From contig CAINRC010000059.1 of the NCBI GenBank assembly GCA_903852495.1, positions 1 to 64,000 on the forward strand: DNA of 64,000 bases. Direction: 5' to 3'. Source of the stretch: an uncultured Geobacteraceae bacterium (GTDB lineage Bacteria > Desulfobacterota > Desulfuromonadia > Geobacterales > Pseudopelobacteraceae). Of the stretch, positions 23,766 through 33,051 are shown piece by piece. The position numbers were made by a program, and so were the translations under genes. Every line of letters begins with the position of its first letter. The first letter of the stretch is position 1. The notes below the pieces were generated by a model. The model did no database searches, had not been told where the DNA came from, and was given only the letters and a program-made list of their open reading frames with translations.

Positions 23766-24940
23766 CCACAACCATCCGCATCGCCTACATATCCCTTGCC
23801 GATCCGAACGACCGCCGTTCCTGGTCAGGCGGCATCTGGTCCATGGCACGGGCGCTGGAGCGTCACGCCGGCGAAGTGACCTGTCTGGGCCCGGTGAACC
23901 ACCAACGGTTGGAGCTAAAGAGCGGCAGGTTCCTGGCATCTCTGGCCCATACCATTACCGGTAAACGCTACGCCCCCCATCACTCCCTGTTCTGGGCCCG
24001 TCGCCATGCCCGTTTTTTTGAGCAGCAACTGGCCGGGAAAGAGTTTGACCTCATCTTCGCCCCGGTATCGTCATCAATCATTCCCTTTCTAAAAACCGAC
24101 ATACCGGTAATTTCCCTCTCCGACGCCACCTTTGCCGCCATGGAAGGGTATTATGACGACTACAGCGACCTGTTGGCATCGTCCCGCACAGCGGGTCACG
24201 AACTGGAACGGCATACCCTTGAAAAATCTGCGCGCGCCGTGTACCCCTCCCCCTGGGCCGCTGAATCAGCAGTGCGGGATTACGGTATGCCGCGAGAACG
24301 GACAGCGGTGTACCCGCTGGGGGCGAATCTGGAAGAGCCGCCAAGTCGTGAAGATGCCTTGACAAAGCAGCGCGGCACTGAATGCCGGATGCTGCTCCTG
24401 GGGCGCGACTGGGAGCGCAAGGGGGGAAACATTGCCCTTGAAGCCCTGAAGGAGTTGGAACTCCTGGGCATATCCGCCACCCTGACGGTTGTCGGCTGTT
24501 GTCCCCCGGCAGGTGTAGAGCATCCCCGCATGGCAGTGGTGCCGTTCATCAACAAAAATGAACCGGCAGGACGTCGTCGTTTTCGTGAACTGCTCCTTTC
24601 TTCTGATTTTCTGGTACTTCCGACCCGTGCTGAATGTTACGGCTATGTCTTTGCGGAAGCCTCGGCTTTCGGGCTGTTTTCTTTTGCAACCGATACCGGT
24701 GGAGTACCGGGGGTGGTGGCAAACGGTGACAATGGACGACTTTTGCCGCTTTCAGCAGGTGGCAGGGAATGGGCAGCGGCAATTGCAGAGCAGTTCTCTG
24801 ACGACGCACTCTACCTGAAGGGGCGGCTGCACGCGCGCAACGCATTCGAGGAACGTCTGAACTGGGATGCCTGGGGGATCAGGACGGTGGAACTGATGCG
24901 GGAAGTTCTGGCGGAATATTCGTCAAAGGGAGCCTTATGA
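23762..24940 (+). CDS. Glycosyltransferase (GT4-like)
   Basis: A 392-residue GT-B type protein. The N-terminal part holds YISLADPNDRRSWSGGIWSMARAL and the acceptor-side segment FDLIFAPVSSSIIPFL; the C-terminal part holds LLLGRDWERKGGNIALEAL and the donor motif LPTRAECYGYVFAEASAFGLFSFATDTGGVPGVV (residues about 285-320). The start at 23762 overlaps the previous stop by four bases; a longer reading from 23717 lies inside that gene. The end overlaps the next gene by four bases. It probably acts on the same glycan as its neighbours. Confidence 0.83.
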   Translation: MTTTIRIAYISLADPNDRRSWSGGIWSMARALERHAGEVTCLGPVNHQRLELKSGRFLASLAHTITGKRYAPHHSLFWARRHARFFEQQLAGKEFDLIFAPVSSSIIPFLKTDIPVISLSDATFAAMEGYYDDYSDLLASSRTAGHELERHTLEKSARAVYPSPWAAESAVRDYGMPRERTAVYPLGANLEEPPSREDALTKQRGTECRMLLLGRDWERKGGNIALEALKELELLGISATLTVVGCCPPAGVEHPRMAVVPFINKNEPAGRRRFRELLLSSDFLVLPTRAECYGYVFAEASAFGLFSFATDTGGVPGVVANGDNGRLLPLSAGGREWAAAIAEQFSDDALYLKGRLHARNAFEERLNWDAWGIRTVELMREVLAEYSSKGAL

Positions 24941-25869
24941 ACTTCTTCGGCTATTATGTACTGAATCTGGAACCGACAATCCTGGCTTTTCTCGGCCAAC
25001 GGCACCCGGCACCCGACTGGCTGAAACCGGTGGCGGTAATCGAGCATGTCCCCTGGTGGCACGGCCGCCCCTGGACGATGCTGAAACGGAAGGCACAGCA
25101 GCTGTCCTACTCGCTGAAAGGCATCGATCACCACCTGATGGTGCATGCCGCAGATGAGGAGCGGATGCGGAAACTGTGCGGCGTGCACGGCGCGTTTATC
25201 AGCCAGAACATCTACGTGGACAGCGATGTATATCGCCCGATGCCGGCCGAAAAGGAATACGACGCCATCTACGTGGCGCAGATGAAACCGTTCAAACGCC
25301 ACCACCTGGCCGCCAGAGTGGAGAAACTGTATATTGCCACCGCCTGGGGCGGAGACCTCCCTTCCTTCTGCCGTCAGGTGAGTCATGCCACATTCAACCA
25401 GAAACGCCTGGACAAGTCGGAACTTGCGGTTATGTATAACCGTACCCACTGCAGTCTGGCCCTTTCGGCGGTGGAAGGGGCCATGCTGGCCAGTTATGAA
25501 AGCCTGCTCTGCGGGACGCCGGTTGTAACCACGGCATCGCGTGGGGGGAGGGACGAATTTTTCGACCGGAGCAACAGTATTCTGGTGGAAGCGCATGAAG
25601 ATGCCGTGTACGCTGCGGTGGAACGCTGGAAGGCGAATATCCCGGATCCGGAAGTCATTCGAGCCGGAACAGTGGCGAGGACAGAAGTTCATCGCCGTCG
25701 CTTGTGCGGATATGCGGCGGAACTTATCAAGCGCCATGGCGGTGGAGTGGTTGACCCGGAGCGCCTCTACCAGCGCTACTTTGGCCAGCCGGGCGGACTC
25801 GGCAGGCGCTTCATCTGGGCCGATACGTTTGACAAACCGGAACAGTTGGAGCGGGTGCAGAACGACTGA
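24937..25869 (+). CDS. Glycosyltransferase-like protein
   Basis: A 310-residue protein that looks like a GT-B enzyme with a reduced N-terminal domain: the fold starts at residue 1 without a clear glycine loop. The C-terminal donor half is recognisable: YDAIYVAQMKPFKRHHLAAR, then MYNRTHCSLALSAVEGAMLASYESLLCGTPVVTTASRGGRDEF (residues about 165-208), in which the EX7E spacing is kept as Glu...Glu. It is the last of the trio. Since the pattern of other GT4 enzymes is only partly present, the specific reaction is uncertain. Confidence 0.7.
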   Translation: MNFFGYYVLNLEPTILAFLGQRHPAPDWLKPVAVIEHVPWWHGRPWTMLKRKAQQLSYSLKGIDHHLMVHAADEERMRKLCGVHGAFISQNIYVDSDVYRPMPAEKEYDAIYVAQMKPFKRHHLAARVEKLYIATAWGGDLPSFCRQVSHATFNQKRLDKSELAVMYNRTHCSLALSAVEGAMLASYESLLCGTPVVTTASRGGRDEFFDRSNSILVEAHEDAVYAAVERWKANIPDPEVIRAGTVARTEVHRRRLCGYAAELIKRHGGGVVDPERLYQRYFGQPGGLGRRFIWADTFDKPEQLERVQND

Positions 25870-25965
25870 GGAAATTTAGAGAACAACAGCTTGATCCTAG
25901 AAAAAACATTTATAACACGATGAAATGGTCTCCCCCCACGATAGAGATCGCGTAGGTCGTACCGT

Positions 25966-26604
25966 TTATACCAGTTCCTTTTCCCGGGCATAATGCAACA
26001 GCGCTATACGACTGTTGAGCTGTAGTTTTTCGAAGATATTGTGCAGATGTACCTTTACCGTTCCCTCACTGATGCTGAGTTTTTCTGCAATTTCACGGTT
26101 GCGCAGCCCACGGCCCGCCATCCGGACCAGTTCGACTTCCCGGTTCGTAAGCTGTGCGGTTGCTTCCGCAGTTCCCGCTTCCCTCCGCAGCATCTTCCTG
26201 ACTATTCGGGTTGCCACCTGCTGTTCCAGCCACTGCTCGCCGCTATGCACCGCCCTGATACACTGTACGAGCAACCGGGGCGCCGTCTCCTTCAACACGA
26301 CACCGTGAATACCGAGTTGGGCGATCTCCAGCAGAACATCATCTTCCAGATCCGCAGTCAGCAGCACGATCCGGGTTGGCAATTTCGCCTTGATGACCGC
26401 TCTTGCAACCGCCAGGCCACCCATTACCGGCATATGAAGATCAAGAACCGCCACATCAGGCCGATGAGAGCGCACCGCTTCAAGTGCCTGTGAACCATCC
26501 GTGCAGGAAGCCACCACTTCAATATCACCCTCGAGACGGAAAATATCCTCCAGCCCCTTTATAATAAGATGGTGATCGTCGGCTATAACCAATCGTATTG
26601 ACAC
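25966..26604 (-). CDS. NarL/LuxR-family response regulator
   Basis: A 212-residue regulator: receiver domain (residues 1-120) with Asp9/Asp10, phosphoacceptor Asp55 (AVLDLHMPVMGG), Thr and Lys (VLLTAD, VVLKETAP), and a LuxR HTH domain (about 145-205, LTNREVELVRMAGRGLRNREIAEKLSISEGTVKVHLHNIFEKL). A GTG start at 26604 is chosen because AAGGAG lies 7 bases upstream and the receiver then begins VSIRLVIADDHH; a longer ATG reading from 26646 overlaps the kinase gene. It lies 13 bp after the kinase stop and is its probable output. Confidence 0.9.
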   Translation of the reverse strand: MSIRLVIADDHHLIIKGLEDIFRLEGDIEVVASCTDGSQALEAVRSHRPDVAVLDLHMPVMGGLAVARAVIKAKLPTRIVLLTADLEDDVLLEIAQLGIHGVVLKETAPRLLVQCIRAVHSGEQWLEQQVATRIVRKMLRREAGTAEATAQLTNREVELVRMAGRGLRNREIAEKLSISEGTVKVHLHNIFEKLQLNSRIALLHYAREKELV

Positions 26605-26617
26605 GGCATTCTCCTTC

Positions 26618-27700
26618 TTACTCTGCCAGAGGCAGACTGATTTCAAGGTGTGATCCGGCTGCGCCGGAGTGTATGACCAGAGAACCGCCTAAATGTGCTG
26701 TCCGTTCCATCAGGGTAAATGGTCCGGCGCTCATTGTTTGCAAATCCTGAAGTTCATAGCTGCCGCAAAAGGGGAAGCCGCGCCCGTTGTCACGTACGGA
26801 TATTTTAACCGTGGCGTTCCCGTCCAGACGAAGCTCGGCACGGGCAGACGATGCCCGTGCGTGATGGGCAACGTTTATCAGAGCTTCATGGACGAGGTAG
26901 TATATCTCCCGACAGAGGATGCGGGGAATACCATGGTCGAGATTGTCGTCATACTCCATTTCCACCGGGAGACTCCAGTGTCGTCCCATGCGTGCCGCCA
27001 GTTCGTCCAGGCTGGCGGAAAGCTCGTGCAGCATTTCGGGGCGGCGGACCAACACCGGCTTCAGGTGCTGAATATGGGAACGTAGAGCCCGTTGCTCGGC
27101 AATGATGATGTCCTGGGTTTCACAAAGATGCTGCTGCGCTTCTTGCGAGTCTGTGTCAATAAGCCGCGACGCCATTTCCAACTGCAGCGCAGCGGCGGTC
27201 AATGACTGAAGCAGGCCGTCGTGCAGATCACGCGCCAGCTTGATCCGTTCTTCCGAGGCGGCCACCTGCAGCAGCATTTCCTCTGCCAGCAACCGGTGCG
27301 CACTCTTCAGCAGGCAGGCATGAAGGTCTAATTTATTAATCGGCTTGGAAACAAAGCTGTCGATACCGATATTGATCGCTTTGATGAGACAGTCGTTTTC
27401 ATCCAGTGCGGTCAGGACAATAAACGGCACCTTTCCGTCGATTCTGCGGATCTCGTCGAGCATGCTCAGTCCATCCAGATGCGGCATCATCACGTCAGTC
27501 ACAATGATATGGGGGCGATGATCCCGGAAGGAGGCCAAACCTTCCACACCATCCCGGGCAATTATCAGTTTTCCGGTGAAACGGGACAGATACCTGGTGA
27601 ACAGATTACGGGTCATCTCATCGTCTTCCACGTACAAGACAGTCAACCCCTTCAGATATTCCTGATCCAGAACGCTGAATTCACTTATCTTTTTATTCAT
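26618..27700 (-). CDS. Receiver-HisKA_3 histidine kinase
   Basis: A 360-residue soluble protein with the receiver domain first (residues 17-135, Asp69 in VTDVMMPHLDG, Lys in SKPINK) and a NarX/DegS-type kinase after it. The HisKA_3 phosphoacceptor is His159 in RDLHDGLLQSLTAA and the ATPase has HEALINVAHHARAS and DNGRGFPF. There is no membrane segment, so it would receive its signal from another phosphorelay protein through the receiver domain. ATG 27700 is chosen (GAGG upstream); an earlier start at 27745 gives a basic extension. It pairs with the LuxR regulator downstream on the same strand. Confidence 0.9.
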   Translation of the reverse strand: MNKKISEFSVLDQEYLKGLTVLYVEDDEMTRNLFTRYLSRFTGKLIIARDGVEGLASFRDHRPHIIVTDVMMPHLDGLSMLDEIRRIDGKVPFIVLTALDENDCLIKAINIGIDSFVSKPINKLDLHACLLKSAHRLLAEEMLLQVAASEERIKLARDLHDGLLQSLTAAALQLEMASRLIDTDSQEAQQHLCETQDIIIAEQRALRSHIQHLKPVLVRRPEMLHELSASLDELAARMGRHWSLPVEMEYDDNLDHGIPRILCREIYYLVHEALINVAHHARASSARAELRLDGNATVKISVRDNGRGFPFCGSYELQDLQTMSAGPFTLMERTAHLGGSLVIHSGAAGSHLEISLPLAE

Positions 27701-27891
27701 GGGTCTTTTTTTCCTCGTATAACGATGGTATCCAGAGTGTAGCATGTTACCGGCATATACCGAAAGGTATAGAAAAATATAAACAGGGATCTATTTACCA
27801 ATAATCATGTTTACTGTACAGATAGAATAAACAATATGTAGGGCCACAAACTAGAGTGACCTTACCGCAAAGCAGGCAAAAGGAGCTGACA

Positions 27892-28359
27892 ATGAAATTT
27901 CAATGGCTAATAGTTGCGTTGCTGCCGGCAATACTAATTGGTTGTGGCGGTGGTGGAGGCGGTGGCGGCACACCCGCAGTGGAATACAAAATGGCCGATG
28001 TGGCCGCACCTAAAAATGCCGGGACAGAAGGCGGTTTCATCTACAACATGAGTCAAACTGTTGCCGTTGACATCACACTCCCCTATCAAAATGGCGCTGT
28101 GAGCATCTATGACAGCCGTCCTTTAGTATCGTTTGACTCTTCTGGCGCTCCGGTTTCAACCCCGTCACTGCTGCTGGCCCAGGGGCAGGCCACGACAAAT
28201 GTAGGTGGTGTGTTTCATTATACGGACAGTATTACGATATCCTCAGCCATCACCAGTTTGTACATAGTGCCGATGATGGGGGTGTATCCGAGCAACAGCA
28301 CCATTCCGATCACAAACGGCACGGCATCATACACATTTGCCAAAGGGGGTGCGCTATGA
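27892..28359 (+). CDS. Putative lipoprotein
   Basis: A 155-residue lipoprotein: signal peptide MKFQWLIVALLPAILIGC with the lipobox Cys at residue 18, then eight Gly residues as a flexible linker, a form common in Geobacter lipoproteins. The rest (about 120 residues) is a Ser/Thr-rich beta pattern with no recognised family. ATG 27892 is preceded by AGGAG. It overlaps the LruC-domain gene by four bases (28356-28359) and is likely to be transported or anchored next to it. Confidence 0.75.
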   Translation: MKFQWLIVALLPAILIGCGGGGGGGGTPAVEYKMADVAAPKNAGTEGGFIYNMSQTVAVDITLPYQNGAVSIYDSRPLVSFDSSGAPVSTPSLLLAQGQATTNVGGVFHYTDSITISSAITSLYIVPMMGVYPSNSTIPITNGTASYTFAKGGAL

Positions 28360-30185
28360 AAAATAAACTGCCGGTAAACGCACCCAAATATATCATCATT
28401 CTGCTCGTGTCCATGATTTTGACAGGTTTTGGCTATACACTGTCAACACTTCCATTCACACAAAGCAATCCCTGGCCGACCCTTTTTACCTGGAACAGTT
28501 CCATCCCACTAAGCAGGTACGATTCAAACGGCATACCCGTGTTCGCCAAGATAAGCAGCTCCAGACTGTATAATGATTCAGCCAGCAGCAGTCCGACAAA
28601 TAACCCTGACTTCCTTAACTACATTTCGGCCACGTTGCCGGAGTACGTCAACCAGAGTAACAACACGAGTCTCTTTCCGCTAAATGTGACTGACGCCAAC
28701 TACAACGTGTACCTCAGTGCTGCGGCAAAAGTCGAAGTTGCGTTCGTCTACGAAGGGGCCGGTTATCGCAACAGCTTCGGCTATTTTACGTTTGATCCGG
28801 ACAACCCGCCAACGAGCTTGACCCGTCCCAATGTGATTCTGGATAAAATAATTTTCCCCAACGCCTCGCTGTATAACTCCGGTGGGACACCTACGGGAAA
28901 TGTCGGATTGCAAACCGGCGACACGGTAAGCCTCGGCATTATAGACCCGGCACTCTACCCGTGGAACCTCTCCAAAAACTGCACTGTCGCGAACACCTGC
29001 AAAGTAGGCATCGGCTTTATGGTGGTAGCCAACGGATTCATGCTTAACGCAGCAGGGCCTGTCAACCCCTATCCCGATCCTGAATGGATATTTTATTCAT
29101 TGAGCGCCCTGAATCCGGAAACAACGTTGGCAAAAAGACGCCATATGGTCCTGCTCAAAGATCCCAAAAGTGGTTTGATCGCTCTTGCCATGGAGGATAT
29201 GAACCGTGACAAGGGGAGCGATTCAGATATGAACGACATTATCTATCGCCTCAAGGTGACACCGGAATCCGCCATTGCCAATATCAGCAACTTTTACACC
29301 ACCGCGACGAAAGATTCAGATGGCGACGGCGTTCCCGATGCCACTGACGAGTACCCGAATGACTCCCAGCGGGCTACGTCAACCTGGTACCCTTCCAAAG
29401 CCGGTTGGGGAACTCTGGCGTATGAGGATGCCTGGCCCAGCATAGGGGACTACGATATGAATGACCTGGTAGTTCTCTACAACTATCGCCAGATACTCAG
29501 GGCTGACGGCATGGTCAAGGAGCTTGAAATACAGTATAAACTGTCAGCCATGGGGGCCCGCGATAATAACGGTTTTGCCGTGGAGTTGACCGGCATTCCG
29601 TCATCGACTGTCCACAGCGCAACCTTGACTGTCGATGGTGTGGCCAAAGCGAACTATGCCGCAACAGCCACGGTTTTGGGTAAGACAAACAATAATCTGG
29701 TATTCAGGATATTCAATGACGCTTATGCGGAATTTGGTCTTGCACCGAGCGCAGATGTACGTGTAAATACGCTTAAAAGCGGCGGGGTATCAAAAACTCC
29801 GGTGACCTACAAGCTGAATATTGTGTTCACCACGCCGCTTGCCAAATCGGCGTTTACCTATGCACCGCCGTACAACCCGTTCCTGTTCAAGGGGAATTCG
29901 GTAGCGGAAGAAGTCCATTTGCCAGGGTATGCACCAACGTCTTCCGTTGACACGACACGGTTCGGCACCTTTGACGACAATACCGCTCCGGCTGCCAGGC
30001 GCTACTACGTCAGCAAACTTGGGCACCCGTGGGCTTTTAACCTCCCATTGGCCTTCAAATGGCCGGCTGAAGGGCGTGATTTAGTGAACGCGTACCCGGA
30101 TTTCAAAGCCTGGGCAGAATCAGGCGGGGCGCAGAAACCGACCTGGTACTCAAATCCGAGTGCCAACGCAGCGTACATTTATTAA
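28356..30185 (+). CDS. LruC-domain containing surface protein
   Basis: A 609-residue secreted protein with an N-terminal signal peptide (about residues 10-30, YIIILLVSMILTGFGYTL). A DUF4114-like region near residues 230-305 includes the acidic KDPKSGLIALAMEDMNRDKGSDSDMNDIIY. It is followed by the LruC pattern DSDGDGVPDATDEYPNDSQRA (calcium-binding, thrombospondin type 3-like) and DYDMNDLVVLYNY (about residues 370-382). The C-terminal 200 residues are beta-rich. LruC proteins are surface proteins of unknown function. Gene order (LruC after a lipoprotein, close to a two-component system) suggests an extracellular-matrix component. A hairpin repeat lies shortly after the stop. Confidence 0.85.
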   Translation: MKNKLPVNAPKYIIILLVSMILTGFGYTLSTLPFTQSNPWPTLFTWNSSIPLSRYDSNGIPVFAKISSSRLYNDSASSSPTNNPDFLNYISATLPEYVNQSNNTSLFPLNVTDANYNVYLSAAAKVEVAFVYEGAGYRNSFGYFTFDPDNPPTSLTRPNVILDKIIFPNASLYNSGGTPTGNVGLQTGDTVSLGIIDPALYPWNLSKNCTVANTCKVGIGFMVVANGFMLNAAGPVNPYPDPEWIFYSLSALNPETTLAKRRHMVLLKDPKSGLIALAMEDMNRDKGSDSDMNDIIYRLKVTPESAIANISNFYTTATKDSDGDGVPDATDEYPNDSQRATSTWYPSKAGWGTLAYEDAWPSIGDYDMNDLVVLYNYRQILRADGMVKELEIQYKLSAMGARDNNGFAVELTGIPSSTVHSATLTVDGVAKANYAATATVLGKTNNNLVFRIFNDAYAEFGLAPSADVRVNTLKSGGVSKTPVTYKLNIVFTTPLAKSAFTYAPPYNPFLFKGNSVAEEVHLPGYAPTSSVDTTRFGTFDDNTAPAARRYYVSKLGHPWAFNLPLAFKWPAEGRDLVNAYPDFKAWAESGGAQKPTWYSNPSANAAYIY

Positions 30186-30193
30186 TCTGAGGA

Positions 30194-30255
30194 GTACGGA
30201 TCTCCCGCCACATCATATCTCCCTCCCCTTGAAGGGGGAGGAACCTGAACAGCGG
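30194..30255. repeat. 62-bp repeat copy A (pair with 51193-51254)
   Basis: This segment and 51193-51254 are nearly identical, with only a few differing bases, and each contains the hairpin CCTCCCCTTGAAGGGGGAG. Both lie upstream of a histidine kinase gene. Confidence 0.75.
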
Positions 30256-30303
30256 GGAGATTCGTTCCACTCAAATTTATTACTACCGCAACTGGGGATT
30301 GTC

Positions 30304-32091
30304 ATGTTTTATAACAGTCAAAAAAACATCATACTTTCCTGCCTGATGACCCTTGCTGTTATCTGGAGTGCCCTTTATTACCATACGTCATCCGACCGAA
30401 AACTGGCGATTGTCGACTGTGAGGTCAGTTCGATAAATCTGGCTATGGCATTTGAAGAGCATGTCAAAAAAAACGTCCAGGCGATCGACGGGTTGCTGCT
30501 GCAACTGCGGCATGAGTATCAGCGCAATCCCCGGGGTTTTGCCGACCGGATACAATTGTTGGCGGAACATAAGAGTGTCGCAGAACTTCTGATACAGGTA
30601 AGCGCCACAGACAAACGGGGTATAATGACCTATAACACCAAAGGCTTGCCCGCGGTTCCCCTTGATTTGAGCGACCGCGAGCATATCCGCGTACACCTTG
30701 ATGGGCGGGAAGACCGGCTTTTTATCAGCAAACCGGTCATCGGCAGGGTTTCAAAGAAATGGAGTATCCAGTTCACCCGGAAAATGGTTGACAGCGCCGG
30801 TTCCTTTGCCGGGGTGTTGATAATTTCCATTGATCCTGACTATTTTTCGAACTTTTACAAAGGTATTGACATAGGACCAAGCGGTGTTATCTCGCTGGTC
30901 GGTACGGATGGTGTCATCCGTGCCCGCGCTTCAAAAGTTAAAGCCGAAATAGAACCAAGAGGGCTGGCTCTCCCTCAAAATCGCCCAAATCTGGATCCGG
31001 CCAAGCCCGCTACCGGAATATTCAAAGTTGCGAGTGCTGTGGATGGGGTCATGCGCATCGGAGCATATCGGCGCCTTCAGGATTATCCTCTGGTGGTGAA
31101 TGTTCTGCAGACAGAAACTGATATTCTTGCTGATTCCAACGAACGAAAAAAACAGACCTACTACGCCGGTATTTTTCTCTCTGCTCTTGTTCTGGTCGTT
31201 GGCTGGATTCTCTGGAAGAACGATTGTCGGCGGAGGGTGCTGCTGCAAACGCTTTTGGAAAGCAAGGATACGCTCCTTACTCAAAATGAGCAGTTGCTGG
31301 CGATCGAAGATAAACTGCGTGAGCAGATTTCAGAATTTGAAGCTGCGCAGGTACAGTTACAAGAAGCCACGGTGGCGGCAGAGGCGGCCAACAGCGCCAA
31401 GAGTGAATTCCTTTCAACCATGAGCCACGAGCTCCGTACTCCCATGAACAGTGTCATCGGCATGATATCCATGCTGCTGGAAACTGAACTGAGTGCCGAA
31501 CAGTACGAGTATGCCGAAATAGCCCAGAGAAACGGTGAAAGCCTGTTGAAGCTGATCAACGAAATTCTGGATTTCTCTAAAATTGAGGCACGCAAGCTGG
31601 ATATGGAGATCATCCCCTTCGATCTGCAGGCACTGGTGAATGATTCCGTCAAACTTTTAGCAGTGCGGGCAGCGGATGCCAACCTGGAGCTGGCCTGTCA
31701 TATAGATTCCGCAGTTCCGCTTCACCTGAAGGGAGATCCGGTACGGTTACATCAGGTCATCACCAACCTGATCAGTAATGCCCTCAAGTTCACCGAAAAA
31801 GGGGAAATTGCCATCACGGTATCGCTCAAAGGCGAAGATGACCATAGTGCAGAAATTCATTTTGTGGTACGTGATACCGGCATCGGCATTCCGCTCGCCC
31901 GGCAAGAAAGTATCTTCGCGCCGTTCACCCAGGCGGATGGTTCTACCACCCGCAAATACGGCGGTACGGGTCTTGGACTAGCCATATGCAGTCAGCTTGT
32001 CGCCTTGATGGGTGGTGAAATCGGGGTGGAGAGTGAGGAAGGAAAAGGCTCTTCCTTCTGGTTTACGGCACGGTTTGAAAAGCAGACCTAG
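30304..32091 (+). CDS. Membrane sensor histidine kinase
   Basis: A 595-residue kinase with two membrane segments (residues 9-27 and about 283-303) enclosing a large periplasmic PDC/dCache-type sensor domain (residues 28-280, [27 protein letters not shown]...[22 protein letters not shown]). A coiled coil (about 315-365) connects to HisKA (His about 374 in [16 protein letters not shown]) and the HATPase domain (N-box about 490-510, [28 protein letters not shown]). No receiver domain. ATG 30304 is chosen; an earlier start would lengthen the N terminus with untypical sequence. No response regulator is adjacent on this strand, so it is an orphan here. Confidence 0.9.
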   Translation: MFYNSQKNIILSCLMTLAVIWSALYYHTSSDRKLAIVDCEVSSINLAMAFEEHVKKNVQAIDGLLLQLRHEYQRNPRGFADRIQLLAEHKSVAELLIQVSATDKRGIMTYNTKGLPAVPLDLSDREHIRVHLDGREDRLFISKPVIGRVSKKWSIQFTRKMVDSAGSFAGVLIISIDPDYFSNFYKGIDIGPSGVISLVGTDGVIRARASKVKAEIEPRGLALPQNRPNLDPAKPATGIFKVASAVDGVMRIGAYRRLQDYPLVVNVLQTETDILADSNERKKQTYYAGIFLSALVLVVGWILWKNDCRRRVLLQTLLESKDTLLTQNEQLLAIEDKLREQISEFEAAQVQLQEATVAAEAANSAKSEFLSTMSHELRTPMNSVIGMISMLLETELSAEQYEYAEIAQRNGESLLKLINEILDFSKIEARKLDMEIIPFDLQALVNDSVKLLAVRAADANLELACHIDSAVPLHLKGDPVRLHQVITNLISNALKFTEKGEIAITVSLKGEDDHSAEIHFVVRDTGIGIPLARQESIFAPFTQADGSTTRKYGGTGLGLAICSQLVALMGGEIGVESEEGKGSSFWFTARFEKQT

Positions 32092-32415
32092 TATGGTGGA
32101 ACAACTATTCTCACCAGTGTTGTCCGGCCAGGCTTTGCAGTTAGCTTCCCCTCCTTTATGCCCCGGAGGGTCAGCAAGGGGCATAGGAGATAGCTTAAGC
32201 AAAAATGCACTTGATTTTTCCCTCCCTTTCAAGGGGAGGGTCGGGGTGGGGATGGGGTATATTGTGTGATTTAAACAAGTTGCCAAGGCGACCCCATCCC
32301 CATCCTAACCTTCCCCTTGAAGGGGAAGGGACTAAAAACTTAAAGTTAGCGCTTAAGCCCGCAAGGGGCGGGAGAACTTTTATATGTTCCAAGGTGCTAG
32401 CTTGAAAGGACCCCC
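32092..32415. other. Intergenic region with large inverted hairpin repeats
   Basis: No gene is supported in these 324 bp. Two GC-rich hairpin repeats of opposite orientation occupy 32217-32255 and 32291-32331: a run of the type CCCTTTCAAGGGG-AGGGTC-GGGG then GGGGATGGGG, mirrored by CCCCATCCCC and CCCCTTGAAGGGG. A shorter one (CCGCAAGGGGCGG) is at 32359-32371. They are copies of the intergenic repeat family listed below. Confidence 0.6.
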
Positions 32416-32997
32416 ATGAAAAATCTGATTCTCTCTATTTTTGCATCAATGATATCCCTCCCCTTCCGTCTGTTCCGGCCACTCAGCTATTACTGGGGGC
32501 GGATGTGGAACGGCGGGCGGGCGGCGGCGCAGATTCGTGGCCTTGATCCATCGGTACAGTTTGACGGCCGTGTCACTGTGCTCGGCACCGGCAATGTGAA
32601 GATTGGCGAAAAGGCCCGCATCGGTGACCTGACGGAATTTACCACCAATCACGACGGTGTTATCAGGATAGGACGCGAAGTGCGGCTCAACCGGGGTGCG
32701 ACGATCTGCGCTTACTCGGAGGTGTCGATTGGTGATTTCAGCATGGTGGGTGAATTTGTGTCCATTCGTGATGCCAATCACGGCATTGCGCGGGGTGAAC
32801 TGGTGCGCAGCCAGCCCCATGATGCAAAACCGATCCGCATCGGCAGTGACGTCTGGGTCGGGCGCGGTGCCTGCATTCTCCCCGGTGTCACCATCGGTGA
32901 TGGCGCAATTATCGGCGCCAACAGTATTGTGACGAAAGATGTCCCACCAAATTGTATCGCTGCCGGGATACCGGCAAAGGTTATCCGGGAACGGTAG
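32416..32997 (+). CDS. Hexapeptide-repeat acyltransferase
   Basis: A 193-residue left-handed beta-helix transferase, of the LbH Maa/colanic-acid acetyltransferase kind. Repeats run from about residue 60 (VKIGEKARIGD, IRIGREVRLNRGATICAYSEVSIGDFSMVGE), the catalytic-type His is in the loop SIRDANHGIARG, and the end reads VGRGACILPGVTIGDGAIIGANSIVTKDVPPNCIAAGIPAKVIRER. It would acetylate a glycan repeat unit. The start is preceded by AAAGGACC. It is isolated from other glycan genes by 324 bp of repeats and is opposed by the hydrolase gene. Confidence 0.85.
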   Translation: MKNLILSIFASMISLPFRLFRPLSYYWGRMWNGGRAAAQIRGLDPSVQFDGRVTVLGTGNVKIGEKARIGDLTEFTTNHDGVIRIGREVRLNRGATICAYSEVSIGDFSMVGEFVSIRDANHGIARGELVRSQPHDAKPIRIGSDVWVGRGACILPGVTIGDGAIIGANSIVTKDVPPNCIAAGIPAKVIRER

Positions 32998-33051
32998 CCG
33001 GTAACTCCCCCCCCCCCGCCATCCAGAAGCTTCCAGCACCCTGACAACAGC

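Noticed and set aside
27840-27891. Possible cyclic dinucleotide (GEMM) riboswitch before the lipoprotein gene
   Set aside because: ACCGCAAAGC resembles the conserved ACGCAAAGCC part, but the GGCAAACC segment and the tetraloop hairpin are missing. A covariance-model search would decide.
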